DNA from: Arthrobacter sp. zg-Y1110
GTDB taxonomy: Bacteria > Actinomycetota > Actinomycetes > Actinomycetales > Micrococcaceae
DNA length: 64,000 bases
NCBI RefSeq assembly: GCF_025244865.1
Contig: NZ_CP104272.1
Location: forward strand, 2,232,001-2,296,000
Direction: 5' to 3'
The notes under the pieces are model-generated. The model searched no databases. It saw only the letters and a program-made list of their open reading frames with translations, and had not been told where the DNA came from. This document shows, piece after piece, positions 16,591 to 24,907 of this stretch (positions within the stretch are counted from its first letter, which is position 1; every line of letters begins with the position of its first letter). The position numbers and the translations under genes were made by a program.

Positions 16591-17648
16591 GCACGCCCAC
16601 CCTGAAGCAGTCCCCCGTCAACGAATTCAGCCGAATCCACGGCATCGGCGCCTTCCGCCCCGACGTCATTGTCAGCAACGACGATGTCTGCCAGTGGATC
16701 GATTCCTCCGATGAGTGGATCCGCCAGCGCACCGGCATCGTCACCCGGCACCGTGCGGACAAGGGCACGTCCGTGGTGGACATGGCAGAGGCTGCCGGAC
16801 GCGAGGCGTTGAAGAACGCCGGCATCGAGGGATCGCAGCTCGGCGCCGTCATCGTCTCCACCGTGACCCACCCCTACGCGACGCCGTCCGCGGCCACCCA
16901 GATCACCGAGCGGCTGGGCGCAACGCCGGCACCGGCCTACGACGTTTCCGCCGCCTGCGCCGGGTACTGCTACGGCATTGCCCAGGCAGACGCGCTGGTC
17001 CGCTCCGGCGCCGCCACCTACGTGCTGGTCATCGGCGTGGAGAAGCTCTCCGACTTCATCGACAACACCGAACGCACCATCTCCTTCCTGCTCGGCGACG
17101 GTGCCGGCGCCGTCGTCGTCGGACCCTCCGACACCCCCGGCATCGCGCCCTCCGTCTGGGGCTCCGACGGCAGCAAGTCCGGTGCCATCGGCATGACCCA
17201 CTCCATGCTGGACGTCCGCGAACTTTCCCTCGCCGCCGAGGCCGACGGCGGCATGAGCCCCGCGGACCTCTCCGGCCGGGACACCAAGCTCTGGCCCACC
17301 CTGCGCCAGGACGGCCAGACGGTCTTCCGCTGGGCCGTGTGGGAGATGGCCAAGGCTGCCCAGCAGGCGCTCGACGCCGCCGGGATCACCGCCGAGGATC
17401 TCTCCGCCTTCGTGCCGCACCAGGCCAACATGCGCATCATTGACGAAATGGCGAAGCAGTTGAAGCTGCCCGAGTCAGTCATCATTGCCCGCGACATTGC
17501 CGATGCGGGAAACACCTCGGCCGCCTCTATTCCCCTGGCCACCTACCGCCTGCTGCAGGAGCACCCGGAACTGAGCGGCAAGTTGTCGCTGCAGATCGGC
17601 TTCGGTGCCGGCCTTGTGTTCGGCGCGCAGGTAGTCGTCCTTCCCTAG
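16587..17648 (+). CDS. fabH: Beta-ketoacyl-ACP synthase III
   Basis: FabH starts fatty acid synthesis by condensing an acyl-CoA primer with malonyl-ACP; in this group branched primers make iso/anteiso chains. The 353-residue protein has the catalytic cysteine in VSAACAGYCYG (Cys124) and the His/Asn elements FVPHQANMRI and DAGNTSAASIPL. The GTG at 16587 shares GTGA with the fabD stop. It belongs to the same thiolase superfamily as OleA at 47359, but is clearly the operon-borne initiator. Downstream, 113 bases separate it from acpP, leaving room for an internal promoter. Confidence 0.96.
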   Translation: MSTPTLKQSPVNEFSRIHGIGAFRPDVIVSNDDVCQWIDSSDEWIRQRTGIVTRHRADKGTSVVDMAEAAGREALKNAGIEGSQLGAVIVSTVTHPYATPSAATQITERLGATPAPAYDVSAACAGYCYGIAQADALVRSGAATYVLVIGVEKLSDFIDNTERTISFLLGDGAGAVVVGPSDTPGIAPSVWGSDGSKSGAIGMTHSMLDVRELSLAAEADGGMSPADLSGRDTKLWPTLRQDGQTVFRWAVWEMAKAAQQALDAAGITAEDLSAFVPHQANMRIIDEMAKQLKLPESVIIARDIADAGNTSAASIPLATYRLLQEHPELSGKLSLQIGFGAGLVFGAQVVVLP

Positions 17649-17761
17649 ACCCAATTCCCGCAGTGCCGGCGACGCCGGTGCAGCCCACAGAACCACACCG
17701 CTTCGGCGGTTGGAAAAACCGGACCGGTCCCCGTACCGGCACTACAAGAAAAGGAGCCAAC

Positions 17762-18007
17762 ATGGCTAGCAACGAAGAAATCCTGGCCGGCCTCGCCGAG
17801 ATCGTCAATGAAGAGACGGGTCTGGCCCCCGAGGCCGTTGAGCTGGACAAGTCCTTCACCGATGACCTGGACATCGACTCCATTTCCATGATGACCATCG
17901 TCGTCAACGCCGAAGAGAAGTTCGGCGTGCGCATCCCGGACGAAGAGGTCAAGAACCTGAAGACCGTCGGCGACGCCGTGGACTTCATCTCCAACGCCCA
18001 GGCTTAA
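17762..18007 (+). CDS. acpP: Acyl carrier protein
   Basis: This 81-residue acidic four-helix carrier holds the growing acyl chain on 4'-phosphopantetheine. The attachment serine is Ser40 in DLDIDSISMMTIV; the usual DSL reads DSI here. AAAAGGAG sits just before ATG 17762, so I chose this start over an in-frame ATG at 17663 that would add a basic 33-residue extension with no family counterpart. The gene lies between fabH and fabF on the same strand, as in other actinobacterial fab operons, and its strong ribosome binding site fits the high level at which ACP is made. Confidence 0.96.
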   Translation: MASNEEILAGLAEIVNEETGLAPEAVELDKSFTDDLDIDSISMMTIVVNAEEKFGVRIPDEEVKNLKTVGDAVDFISNAQA

Positions 18008-18087
18008 CCTTCCGGCGGCCGCTGCCTGGCGGCGGCCGCCCGGTACTGCCGGAACCAGCACCTGCAACTGCTTCAAGAGAGTGAATC

Positions 18088-19323
18088 ATGGCCCGCAAAG
18101 TAGTCATCACAGGCCTCGGAGCGACCACGCCCATCGGCGGGGACGTTCCAACCATGTGGAAGAACGCACTGCAGGGTGTCTCCGGCGCCCGTACCCTGGA
18201 AGACGACTGGGTGGAGAAGTACTCGCTGCCCGTGACCTTTGCAGCGCGGGCCACCACTCCCGCTTCGGAAGTCCTTTCCCGCGTCGAAGCCAAACGGATG
18301 GACCCCTCCACACAGTTCGCCGTCGTCGCGGCGCGCGAAGCCTGGGCCGATTCCGGCCTCGCAGACATTGACCACGACCGGCTTGCCGTCTCCTTCGCCA
18401 CCGGTATCGGCGGCATCTGGACCCTGCTCGATGCCTGGGACACCCTGCGCGAAAAGGGACCGCGGCGTGTACTGCCCATGACCGTTCCGATGCTGATGCC
18501 CAACGGCCCGTCCGCCGCGGTCAGCCTCGACCTCGGTGCCCGCGCCGGTGCCCACACGCCCGTCTCAGCCTGCGCCTCCGGAACCGAGGCCCTCCACCAG
18601 GGCCTGGAAATGATCCGCTCCGGGAAAGCCGACATCGTCGTCGCCGGCGGCGCGGAAGCCTGCATCCACCCGATGCCGTTGGCATCCTTTGCCTCCATGC
18701 AGGCCCTGTCCAAGCGCAACGACGATCCGGAGCGCGCTTCCCGCCCCTACGACCGCGACCGCGACGGCTTCGTTATGGGTGAGGGTGCCGGTGCGCTGGT
18801 GCTCGAAAGCGAAGAGCACGCCCTGGCCCGCGGGGCACGGATTTACGCCGAACTCGCCGGCACGGCCGTCACCGCCGACGCGTACCACATCACCGCACCG
18901 GACCCCGAGGGCCTCGGCGCCACCCGGGCCCTGAAGTCCGCTCTCTTTGATGCCCGGGCGCAGGCCGAGGACGTAGTCCACGTGAACGCGCATGCCACGT
19001 CCACCCCGGTGGGCGACAAGCCGGAATACACTGCGCTGAAGGCTGCCCTTGGCAGTGCCCTCGACGGTGTCGCCGTGTCTGCCACCAAGTCGCAGATGGG
19101 CCACCTGCTGGGTGCCTCCGGTGCAGTCGAGGCCGTCCTGACGGCTTTGGCGGTCTACGAACGCCAGGCACCGGCCACGATCAACCTGGAAAACCAGGAT
19201 CCGGAGATCCCGCTCGACGTCGTGACCTCCAGCCGCCAGCTGCGCGGCGGAGACATCGTAGCGCTGAGCAACTCCTTCGGCTTCGGCGGGCACAACGCCG
19301 TCGCCGTGCTGCGCAGCCGCTAA
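18088..19323 (+). CDS. fabF: Beta-ketoacyl-ACP synthase II
   Basis: FabF elongates acyl-ACP by Claisen condensation with malonyl-ACP. The Cys-His-His triad is visible: Cys162 in VSACASGTEALH, His in VNAHATSTPVGD (about residue 305) and His in KSQMGHLLGASG (about residue 337). The glycine-rich end FGFGGHNAV is also conserved. The 411-residue length is standard. AAGAGAG precedes ATG 18088. It is the last gene of the fab operon, which ends at a long perfect palindrome 11 bases downstream. Confidence 0.97.
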   Translation: MARKVVITGLGATTPIGGDVPTMWKNALQGVSGARTLEDDWVEKYSLPVTFAARATTPASEVLSRVEAKRMDPSTQFAVVAAREAWADSGLADIDHDRLAVSFATGIGGIWTLLDAWDTLREKGPRRVLPMTVPMLMPNGPSAAVSLDLGARAGAHTPVSACASGTEALHQGLEMIRSGKADIVVAGGAEACIHPMPLASFASMQALSKRNDDPERASRPYDRDRDGFVMGEGAGALVLESEEHALARGARIYAELAGTAVTADAYHITAPDPEGLGATRALKSALFDARAQAEDVVHVNAHATSTPVGDKPEYTALKAALGSALDGVAVSATKSQMGHLLGASGAVEAVLTALAVYERQAPATINLENQDPEIPLDVVTSSRQLRGGDIVALSNSFGFGGHNAVAVLRSR

Positions 19324-19334
19324 GTCCTTCGTTT

Positions 19335-19380
19335 ACAAAACAGGCGTCCGGTCCCCGCGGGGACCGGACGCCTGTTTTGT
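19335..19380. terminator. 46-base perfect palindrome, bidirectional terminator
   Basis: ACAAAACAGGCGTCCGGTCC is followed by CCGCGG and then by the exact complement, ending in TGTTTTGT. All 46 bases are self-complementary. It lies between the convergent fabF and DUF3145 genes and reads as a GC-rich stem flanked by A/T-rich ends on both strands, the form of a two-way terminator. Confidence 0.88.
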
Positions 19381-19403
19381 TTAGCTATGGAGTTTTTGAG
19401 GAA

Positions 19404-19907
19404 CTAGCCGACCTGGTGCAGCCAGCGCACCGGAGCGCCGTCGGCCGCGTGCCGGAACGGCTCCAGCTCTTCGTCCCAGGCTTCGCCCAGGGCGAGTGAG
19501 AGTTCGTGGTAGACAGCCGAGGGATCGCCGGCGCCGTTTTCATAGGCGTAACGGATGCGGTTCTCGGAAATCATGATGTTGCCGTGTACGTCCGTCGCGG
19601 CATGGAAGATGCCCAGCTCAGGGGTGTGGGCCCAGCGGCTGCCGTCGGCTCCGGGGCTCTGTTCCTCCGTCACCTCGTACCGCAGGTGTGCCCAGCCGCG
19701 CAGCGCGGACGCGAGCAGGGAACCGGTGCCCTGCGGCCCGGTCCAGGCGATTTCGGCCCGTACCATTCCGGGCGCAGCCGGCTGAGGGGTCCACTGTAGA
19801 TCCGTTCGCTTTTCCACGACGGATCCGATGGCCCACTCAATATGGGGGCACAACGCGGAAGGGGCAGAGTGCACAAACAGTACGCCGCGCGCCATCACAA
19901 CAGACAT
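19404..19907 (-). CDS. DUF3145 family protein
   Basis: This 167-residue protein of an actinobacterial family of unknown function is regularly found next to fabF, as here. The sequence begins MSVVMARGVLFVHSAPSALCP and contains conserved tryptophan-rich stretches: HIEWAIGSV, AEIAWTGPQGTGSLLASAL, RGWAHLRYEVTEE and LGEAWDEELEPFRHA. There is no signal peptide and no membrane segment. The ATG at 19907 follows GGAGG by five bases, which decides the start; the frame extends upstream to 20024 without support. The constant link to the fab operon suggests a role in lipid metabolism or its control, but the biochemical activity is not known. Confidence 0.85.
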   Translation of the reverse strand: MSVVMARGVLFVHSAPSALCPHIEWAIGSVVEKRTDLQWTPQPAAPGMVRAEIAWTGPQGTGSLLASALRGWAHLRYEVTEEQSPGADGSRWAHTPELGIFHAATDVHGNIMISENRIRYAYENGAGDPSAVYHELSLALGEAWDEELEPFRHAADGAPVRWLHQVG

Positions 19908-19994
19908 TCCATCCTCCATAGCTGTAGGTACGTCTTCCCCAACGACCTGCTGCTGCATGGACGGATATCGAGCCATATGTGTCCGCTGTCCATC

Positions 19995-20024
19995 ATTGTG
20001 CCGTAAGTTACGTCGATGCGCCAA
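19995..20024 (-). promoter_or_regulatory. Candidate sigma-70-type promoter of DUF3145
   Basis: On the minus strand TTGGCG (20019-20024) and CACAAT (19995-20000) are separated by 18 bases, about 90 bases before the DUF3145 start. The surrounding GGCACAATG closely matches the -10 context of two other candidate promoters in the window, for rpsP and rplS (GGCAAAATG in the latter). Confidence 0.4.
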
Positions 20025-20117
20025 TATAGTCTTCTGAGCCTCTGCAGCGCGGAAGGCCGGGCGGCGTGGCGGGCGTTGTGGCGGGCGTTGGGTCGGCCGG
20101 CTTTGGGCGGCCGTCCC

Positions 20118-21062
20118 TTAGGCGCGCGGATGGGCCTGGCTGTAGCTCTGGCGGAGTCTGTCCACTGACACGTGCGTGTAGAGCTGCGTGGTGGCAAGGG
20201 ATGAATGGCCCAGGATTTCCTGCACGGCACGCAGGTCCGCACCGCCGTCGAGCAGATGGGTGGCCGCGGAGTGGCGGAGGGCGTGCGGCCCGGAGGCGGA
20301 GGTGTCCGGCATGGCTTCCAGGAGGACGGCGACCACGCTGCGGACCTGCCGCTGGTCCACTCGTCCGCCCCGCTTACCCAGGAACAATGCCGGACCGCTG
20401 CCCCCGGTCGCCATCGACGGGCGGCCGCGGCGCAGCCAGTCGTCCACCGCGAGGGCAGCCGGCAGGCCGTAAGGCACCGTACGTTCCTTGTTGCCCTTGC
20501 CCAGCACCGTGAGCGTCCTGCGGTCCGGATCGAGGTCGTCGACGTCCAGTCCGGCCAGTTCTCCCACCCGGATGCCGGTCGCGTAGAGCAGTTCGACCAT
20601 CGCGCGGTCCCGAAGTGCCACGGGTTCGCCCTCGGCGGCAGCCGCCTGCAGGGTTTCGAACAGATCATCCAGCTGGCTGCTGCGCAGTACTCCGGGAAGG
20701 GTCTTTTCCTTCTTCGGTGCCTTCAGCCGCAGGGCCGGATTCTCACTGATGAGTTCCTCGCGCAGGGCCCAGTTGGTGAAGCTGCGGGCCGTGGCGGCGC
20801 GGCGGGCCAGCGTGGAACGGGCCTGTCCCCCGGCACTGAGTTCGCCCAGCCAGCCGCGCAGGATGCCCAGGTCCAGTTCCTGAAGCGAGCCTGCTCCGGC
20901 GCCGAGAGCATAGTCGAGCAGCTTCGACACGTCCGATTCGTAGGCACGGACGGTGTGTTCGGAGCGTCCACGCTCTGCCGTCAGATACCGGCAGAAGCCC
21001 TCCAAAGCGGAACGGAATTCCGCCGGCCACGCAGTTCTGTCTGCTGCTCCCTTTGATGTCAC
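20118..21062 (-). CDS. xerC: Tyrosine recombinase XerC
   Basis: XerC, with XerD, resolves chromosome dimers at dif during division. The 314-residue product has the SAM-like N-terminal core-binding domain (FCRYLTAERGRSEHTVRAY) and a complete catalytic set: Arg165 (ATGIRVGEL), a lysine in LGKGNKERTVP, His260/Arg263 (HALRHSAATHLL), His286 (LGHSSLATTQLY) and nucleophile Tyr295. The GTG at 21062 is the best-placed start, although AAAGAG abuts it; the open frame continues to 21185 with no recognisable family sequence. It follows yraN-yifB-dprA and the ogt-like gene on the same strand, a common actinobacterial order. There are no att sites nearby, so a phage origin is unlikely. Confidence 0.92.
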   Translation of the reverse strand: MTSKGAADRTAWPAEFRSALEGFCRYLTAERGRSEHTVRAYESDVSKLLDYALGAGAGSLQELDLGILRGWLGELSAGGQARSTLARRAATARSFTNWALREELISENPALRLKAPKKEKTLPGVLRSSQLDDLFETLQAAAAEGEPVALRDRAMVELLYATGIRVGELAGLDVDDLDPDRRTLTVLGKGNKERTVPYGLPAALAVDDWLRRGRPSMATGGSGPALFLGKRGGRVDQRQVRSVVAVLLEAMPDTSASGPHALRHSAATHLLDGGADLRAVQEILGHSSLATTQLYTHVSVDRLRQSYSQAHPRA

Positions 21063-21093
21063 CTCTTTACTGTTCTCTCTTTGGTGCCGGCGT

Positions 21094-21627
21094 TCAAGCA
21101 GGCACGCTGTCGGCACGCAGGCAGTTCCGCCGCAGGTGTTCTGTCTGCGGTGCCTGCTCCAGCTCCAGCAGGTACCGCTTCGCATCGACGCCGCCCGAGT
21201 ATCCGGTCAGCGCGCCGCGGGACCCCACCACGCGGTGGGTGGGGACAACCAGGTTCAACGGGTTGTGCGCCAATGCTGCACCTACGCTTCGCGCCTTGGC
21301 CGCATCACCCAGCAGGACCGCCAGCTGCTTGTAGCTTGCCGTCCTGCCGTAGGCGATGCCCGAGACCTGCTCCCATACCCTGCGCTGGAACTCGGTCCCC
21401 TGGGGATTGGTACCCACGCTGAAGCAGCAGCGCCGGCCCTCGAAGTACTCCGTCAGTTGACGTTCGACATCCTCGAAGCCGTCTTCCGCCGCAATGCCGT
21501 ACGGCGTCCCTGCCCCGGCAACTGCCGGCGCAGCGGGCGGCCCGAGCCGGACCATGGACAGGAGTCCGTCCATAGCGACGAGGGTGAGTACCCCTACCGG
21601 CGAGGTGACTATCTTGTGAGTGATCAT
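21094..21627 (-). CDS. Ogt/MGMT-like alkyltransferase homologue lacking the active-site cysteine
   Basis: The 177-residue protein has the full layout of O6-alkylguanine-DNA alkyltransferases: an N-terminal RNase-H-like domain (VTSPVGVLTLVAMDG), the winged helix (TEFQRRVWEQVSGIAYGRTASY), the ARSVGAALAHNP recognition region, then the active-site loop and ALTGYSGG. In place of the acceptor PCHRV it reads PTHRV: codon 130 is ACC (minus strand, 21238-21240), threonine instead of cysteine. Changing TGC to ACC needs two substitutions, so a single read error would not explain it. Without the cysteine it cannot accept alkyl groups. It may act like alkyltransferase-like (ATL) proteins, which bind alkylated guanine and recruit excision repair, or be decaying. 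It lies between dprA and xerC. Confidence 0.85.
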   Translation of the reverse strand: MITHKIVTSPVGVLTLVAMDGLLSMVRLGPPAAPAVAGAGTPYGIAAEDGFEDVERQLTEYFEGRRCCFSVGTNPQGTEFQRRVWEQVSGIAYGRTASYKQLAVLLGDAAKARSVGAALAHNPLNLVVPTHRVVGSRGALTGYSGGVDAKRYLLELEQAPQTEHLRRNCLRADSVPA

Positions 21628-21675
21628 GATGATGCCCTTCCTTGGGTTGTGCGGGTAGTAGAAATGTCGATGCTG

Positions 21676-22899
21676 CTAACGCCGGCCACGGCGCCACTGG
21701 TCTCCTTCGGTCCGTACGGCCAGTCCTTCCAATTCCAGCCGTGCCAGCCCGGCGCGCACTCCTTGCAGGGACAGCCCTGCGACGGTGGCCAGTTTCTCGA
21801 TGGTCGTTCCGCTGCGCACGGGCAGCGCATCCAGCAGCAGCAGGTCCTCCACTGGCAGTCCGTCATGATCTGCCCGGCGGACTCCTGCCCGACTGTCCCC
21901 TGCCCGACTGCCGGGGCCGCCCGGCTCTCCCGGCGGGACATCACGGAGCGGCCCGGCCAGTTCCGCCACTTCCTGGGCATCGGTCACGCAGACTGCGCTG
22001 CCGTCGCGCAGCAGCCGGTGGCATCCGGCAGAGTTGGCCGAGTACACGGAGCCCGGCACCGCACCGACTTCCCGCCCTAACCCGGCGGCATGGTGGGCAG
22101 TGTTCAGCGCTCCGGATCTCCACCGGGCCTCCACCACCACAGTGACGGCGCTCAGCGCAGCGATGATCCGGTTCCGCTGCAGGAATCTCCAGCGGGTGGG
22201 GGCAGATCCCGGCGGCACTTCGGACAGCAGCAGCCCGCGCTCCGCGACGGCGCGAAGCAGGTCCTCGTTGCCGGCCGGGTAGAACCGGTCCGCACCGCAC
22301 GCCATGACCGCTAGCGTGGGCGTGGCATCAGTGGATGCAGATCCGAGCGCGGCGCGATGTGCCTGGGCATCGATGCCGTAGGCGCCTCCGGAGACCACGG
22401 TGTACCCGCGGTTGACCAGCCCCGCTGCAATGTCCCCCGCTATGGACAGCCCGTATCCGGTGGCGTCCCGGGAACCCACTACTGCCACAGTCCGGTCCAG
22501 TTCCGGCAGGCCACGCTCCAGGTCTCCCCGCACCCAGAGACACAACGGCATTTCCAGCTGCAGGTGGCGCAATGACTCGGGCCAACGGGGATCCTCCGGA
22601 ACCAGGAGTTCCCCACCCAGACGGCGGATCGCGTCCAGGTCCCGGTCCGGCGCCAGATCCGCTACCCGCGGGGCCCACCTCTTCAATCCCTCTGCCAGGA
22701 CGCTTCCCTGGCCGCCGCCCGGGAATAGGAAGCGTGCCGTTTCGGCGGCAAGATCCGGCGGTGTGCCCACCGCTCCGGTGGCGATCTGCAGCGCCTGGAC
22801 CGGACCGGCGGCCGCCACGAGGGCCAGGCCCACGGTATCTGAAGGTTCGAACAGCCTCGACAACGCCGCCCGTGCGACCAGCACGTCATCGGTACTCAT
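21676..22899 (-). CDS. dprA: DNA processing protein DprA (Smf)
   Basis: DprA binds incoming single-stranded DNA and loads RecA during transformation. The 407-residue protein contains the extended Rossmann fold hallmarks: VAVVGSRDATGYGLSIA, VSGGAYGIDAQAHRAAL, LAVMACGADRFYPAGN and LLSEVPPG, followed by a C-terminal winged helix ending in LEGLAVRTEGDQW. The ATG at 22899 overlaps the yifB stop (ATGA); although the frame is open to 23334, that part overlaps yifB. The yraN-yifB(comM)-dprA trio is a conserved block. The C-terminal linker (residues ~330-370) is Gly/Arg-rich and variable. Confidence 0.94.
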   Translation of the reverse strand: MSTDDVLVARAALSRLFEPSDTVGLALVAAAGPVQALQIATGAVGTPPDLAAETARFLFPGGGQGSVLAEGLKRWAPRVADLAPDRDLDAIRRLGGELLVPEDPRWPESLRHLQLEMPLCLWVRGDLERGLPELDRTVAVVGSRDATGYGLSIAGDIAAGLVNRGYTVVSGGAYGIDAQAHRAALGSASTDATPTLAVMACGADRFYPAGNEDLLRAVAERGLLLSEVPPGSAPTRWRFLQRNRIIAALSAVTVVVEARWRSGALNTAHHAAGLGREVGAVPGSVYSANSAGCHRLLRDGSAVCVTDAQEVAELAGPLRDVPPGEPGGPGSRAGDSRAGVRRADHDGLPVEDLLLLDALPVRSGTTIEKLATVAGLSLQGVRAGLARLELEGLAVRTEGDQWRRGRR

Positions 22900-24443
22900 G
22901 CCGCAGCTCCCTGCCGGCGGAAAGCGAGGGCCTGCCCGACGTCGTCGGCGTCCGGGCTTCCGTGCCCGGCAAGATCGGCGACGGTCCAGGCCACCCGCAA
23001 TACCCTGTCGTAGCCCCGAGCCGTCAGGAGTTGGCGGTCCATGGCCCGGTCCAGGGCCGACGTTGCTTTGCTCGGCGGCCGCAGGCTGTCCCGCAGCAAG
23101 GTGCCGGGAACCTCGGCATTGGTTTCGCATCCCAGTGGCTGAAGCCGTTCCCGTTGGAGCCGCCGCGCCTCCTGCACGCGTGCCGCCACCGTCGAGCTCG
23201 CCTCCGCAGTCTCTGCGGCGAAGTAGTCGACCAGGGAGACCCGCTGAACGGAGAGCTGCAGGTCCACCCGATCCAGCAGCGGACCGGAGAGCCGGCTGAA
23301 ATACCGGCGCCGCTGTGTGGAGGTACAGGTGCACTCGATTCCCTTACCGGTTGCGAGTCCGCAGGGGCAGGGATTGGCGGCAAGGACCAGCTGGAATCGT
23401 GCCGGATACACGGCTGTACCCGCTGCACGGTGCAGGACAAGCTCGCCGCTTTCAAGCGGCTGGCGCAGGCCGTCCAGGACCCGCCGCTCATACTCGGGAG
23501 CCTCATCGAGGAACAACACGCCGCGGTGGGCACGGGAGGCAGCGCCGGGACGCGGAATGCCTGAACCGCCGCCGATCACCGCTGCCGTGGACGCGGTGTG
23601 GTGCGGACTCTCGAACGGGGGCCTGCGGAGCAGCTGGCGGCAGGGGCGTCCCTGCCAGGCGAGGGAGTGAATGGCGGTGACTTCCATTGCCTGGTCATCG
23701 GAAAGGTCCGGCAGGATGCCGGGCAACCGCTCGGCCAGCATGGTCTTCCCGGCGCCCGGCGGCCCGGTCATCAACAGATGGTGTGCTCCTGCCGCGGCCA
23801 CCTCGACAGCGAAGCGGGCCTCTGCCTGCCCCGCCACGTCCGCAAGGTCGGGAATCCGGGCTTCAGCCGGACCCTCTTCGTGTTCCGGATCTTGGCCGGT
23901 ACGGGCCACCGGCAGTGGAAAACTAAGCTGCTCGGGGTCCGCACCGAGGTCGGCGGCCACCTCGGCCAGGCAGGAGTATCCCCGCACGCGGGCCGCAGGG
24001 ACCAGTGCAGCCTCCTCTGCGTTCTCCGCCGCCACGGCAAAGTCCGTGAAGCCGGCCGCAACCGCAGCCATAACAGCCGGAAGTACGCCCCGGATCGGCC
24101 GAAGCCGGCTGTCCAGCCCGAGTTCTGCCAGGAAGATGCAGCGTCCCGGGCTGCGCAGGACACCACCGGCGCAGAGTGCAGCCACGACTATGGCCAGGTC
24201 GAAGCCGGAGCCGTGCTTCGGTACATCCGCAGGCATCAGATTGACCGTGATGCGGCGCCGGCTCAGCGGGAGTCCGGCGTTCTTTGCCGCCGACTTCACC
24301 CGGTCGCGCGCCTCGTTCAAGGAGGCGTCCGGCAGCCCCAGCAGGATAAAGGACGGAAGGGACTGGCCGATGTCGGCTTCAATCTCGACGATCCTCCCCT
24401 GCAGGCCGACCAGCCCGACCCCGTAGGTCCGTCCAAGCCCCAT
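22896..24443 (-). CDS. yifB: YifB/ComM-family Mg-chelatase-like AAA+ ATPase
   Basis: In Haemophilus and Vibrio the homologue ComM is a hexameric helicase that promotes branch migration during transformation. The 515-residue protein shows an N-terminal domain (VEIEADIGQSLPSFILLGLP), the Walker A motif TGPPGAGKTMLAERLPGI near residue 220, Walker B VLFLDEAPEY, and the arginine-rich C-terminal AAA lid with a CPCG zinc-like pair (ANPCPCG). The ATG at 24443 overlaps the yraN stop by one base (TGATG), and the end overlaps dprA by four bases, so the three genes are translationally coupled. The DNA-uptake function in this organism is inference. Confidence 0.94.
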   Translation of the reverse strand: MGLGRTYGVGLVGLQGRIVEIEADIGQSLPSFILLGLPDASLNEARDRVKSAAKNAGLPLSRRRITVNLMPADVPKHGSGFDLAIVVAALCAGGVLRSPGRCIFLAELGLDSRLRPIRGVLPAVMAAVAAGFTDFAVAAENAEEAALVPAARVRGYSCLAEVAADLGADPEQLSFPLPVARTGQDPEHEEGPAEARIPDLADVAGQAEARFAVEVAAAGAHHLLMTGPPGAGKTMLAERLPGILPDLSDDQAMEVTAIHSLAWQGRPCRQLLRRPPFESPHHTASTAAVIGGGSGIPRPGAASRAHRGVLFLDEAPEYERRVLDGLRQPLESGELVLHRAAGTAVYPARFQLVLAANPCPCGLATGKGIECTCTSTQRRRYFSRLSGPLLDRVDLQLSVQRVSLVDYFAAETAEASSTVAARVQEARRLQRERLQPLGCETNAEVPGTLLRDSLRPPSKATSALDRAMDRQLLTARGYDRVLRVAWTVADLAGHGSPDADDVGQALAFRRQGAAA

Positions 24444-24799
24444 CAGGAGATTCCCCTCAGGTGCTCCACGACGGGTGGATTGGCGCCGTCGTCGAGAATC
24501 GAGACTGCGTCGATCCGGCGGTGGGTGAAGTAGCGGCTGTTGGCCCGAGCCCAGGCCCCTGCCAGCTGGTAGAGGCGGGCGACCTTATCCTGCCCGATCG
24601 CTTCGAAGGGGTGTCCGAAGTCCAGCGAGGAACGCGTTTTCACTTCGACCACCACCAGGGTGGCCCCGTCCACGGCGACCAGGTCGATCTCCCCCTCGGG
24701 ACACCGCCAGTTCCGGTCGATGATGCGAAGCCCGGCTTCGGTCAGGTACCGCGCCGCCAGTTCTTCTCCGCGGCTTCCCAGGATGTCTTTGGCTTTCAT
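24443..24799 (-). CDS. yraN: YraN family endonuclease-like protein (UPF0102)
   Basis: This small PD-(D/E)XK-fold protein of 118 residues has GEIDLVAVDGATLVVVEVKTRSS around residues 36-58; the D and ExK residues are those that bind metal and cut DNA in Holliday-junction-resolvase-like folds. It starts MKAKDILGSRGEELAARYL, the conserved N-terminal helix. The ATG at 24799 is preceded by GTGGTGGAC, a moderate site; a GTG slightly upstream is possible. It is the first gene of the yraN-yifB-dprA unit. The biochemical role of YraN is not established. Confidence 0.9.
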   Translation of the reverse strand: MKAKDILGSRGEELAARYLTEAGLRIIDRNWRCPEGEIDLVAVDGATLVVVEVKTRSSLDFGHPFEAIGQDKVARLYQLAGAWARANSRYFTHRRIDAVSILDDGANPPVVEHLRGIS

Positions 24800-24907
24800 G
24801 TCCACCACGTTGGCTCGAACCGGACGGACCCGGCACAGCAGCACACAGCCGTGTGGAGAAGGATTCCGCCGCCGCGCACCGGAACCTGAGTGTGGAGGAG
24901 CACAAGT

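Noticed and set aside
17663..17761. An N-terminal extension of acyl carrier protein from an upstream ATG
   Set aside because: ATG 17762 has AAAAGGAG and gives the standard 81-residue ACP; the extension is Pro/Arg/Thr-rich with no family counterpart.
20118..21062. Integrase of a mobile element
   Set aside because: The protein is XerC-like in length and motifs, sits in the conserved dprA neighbourhood, and there are no att repeats or cargo genes.
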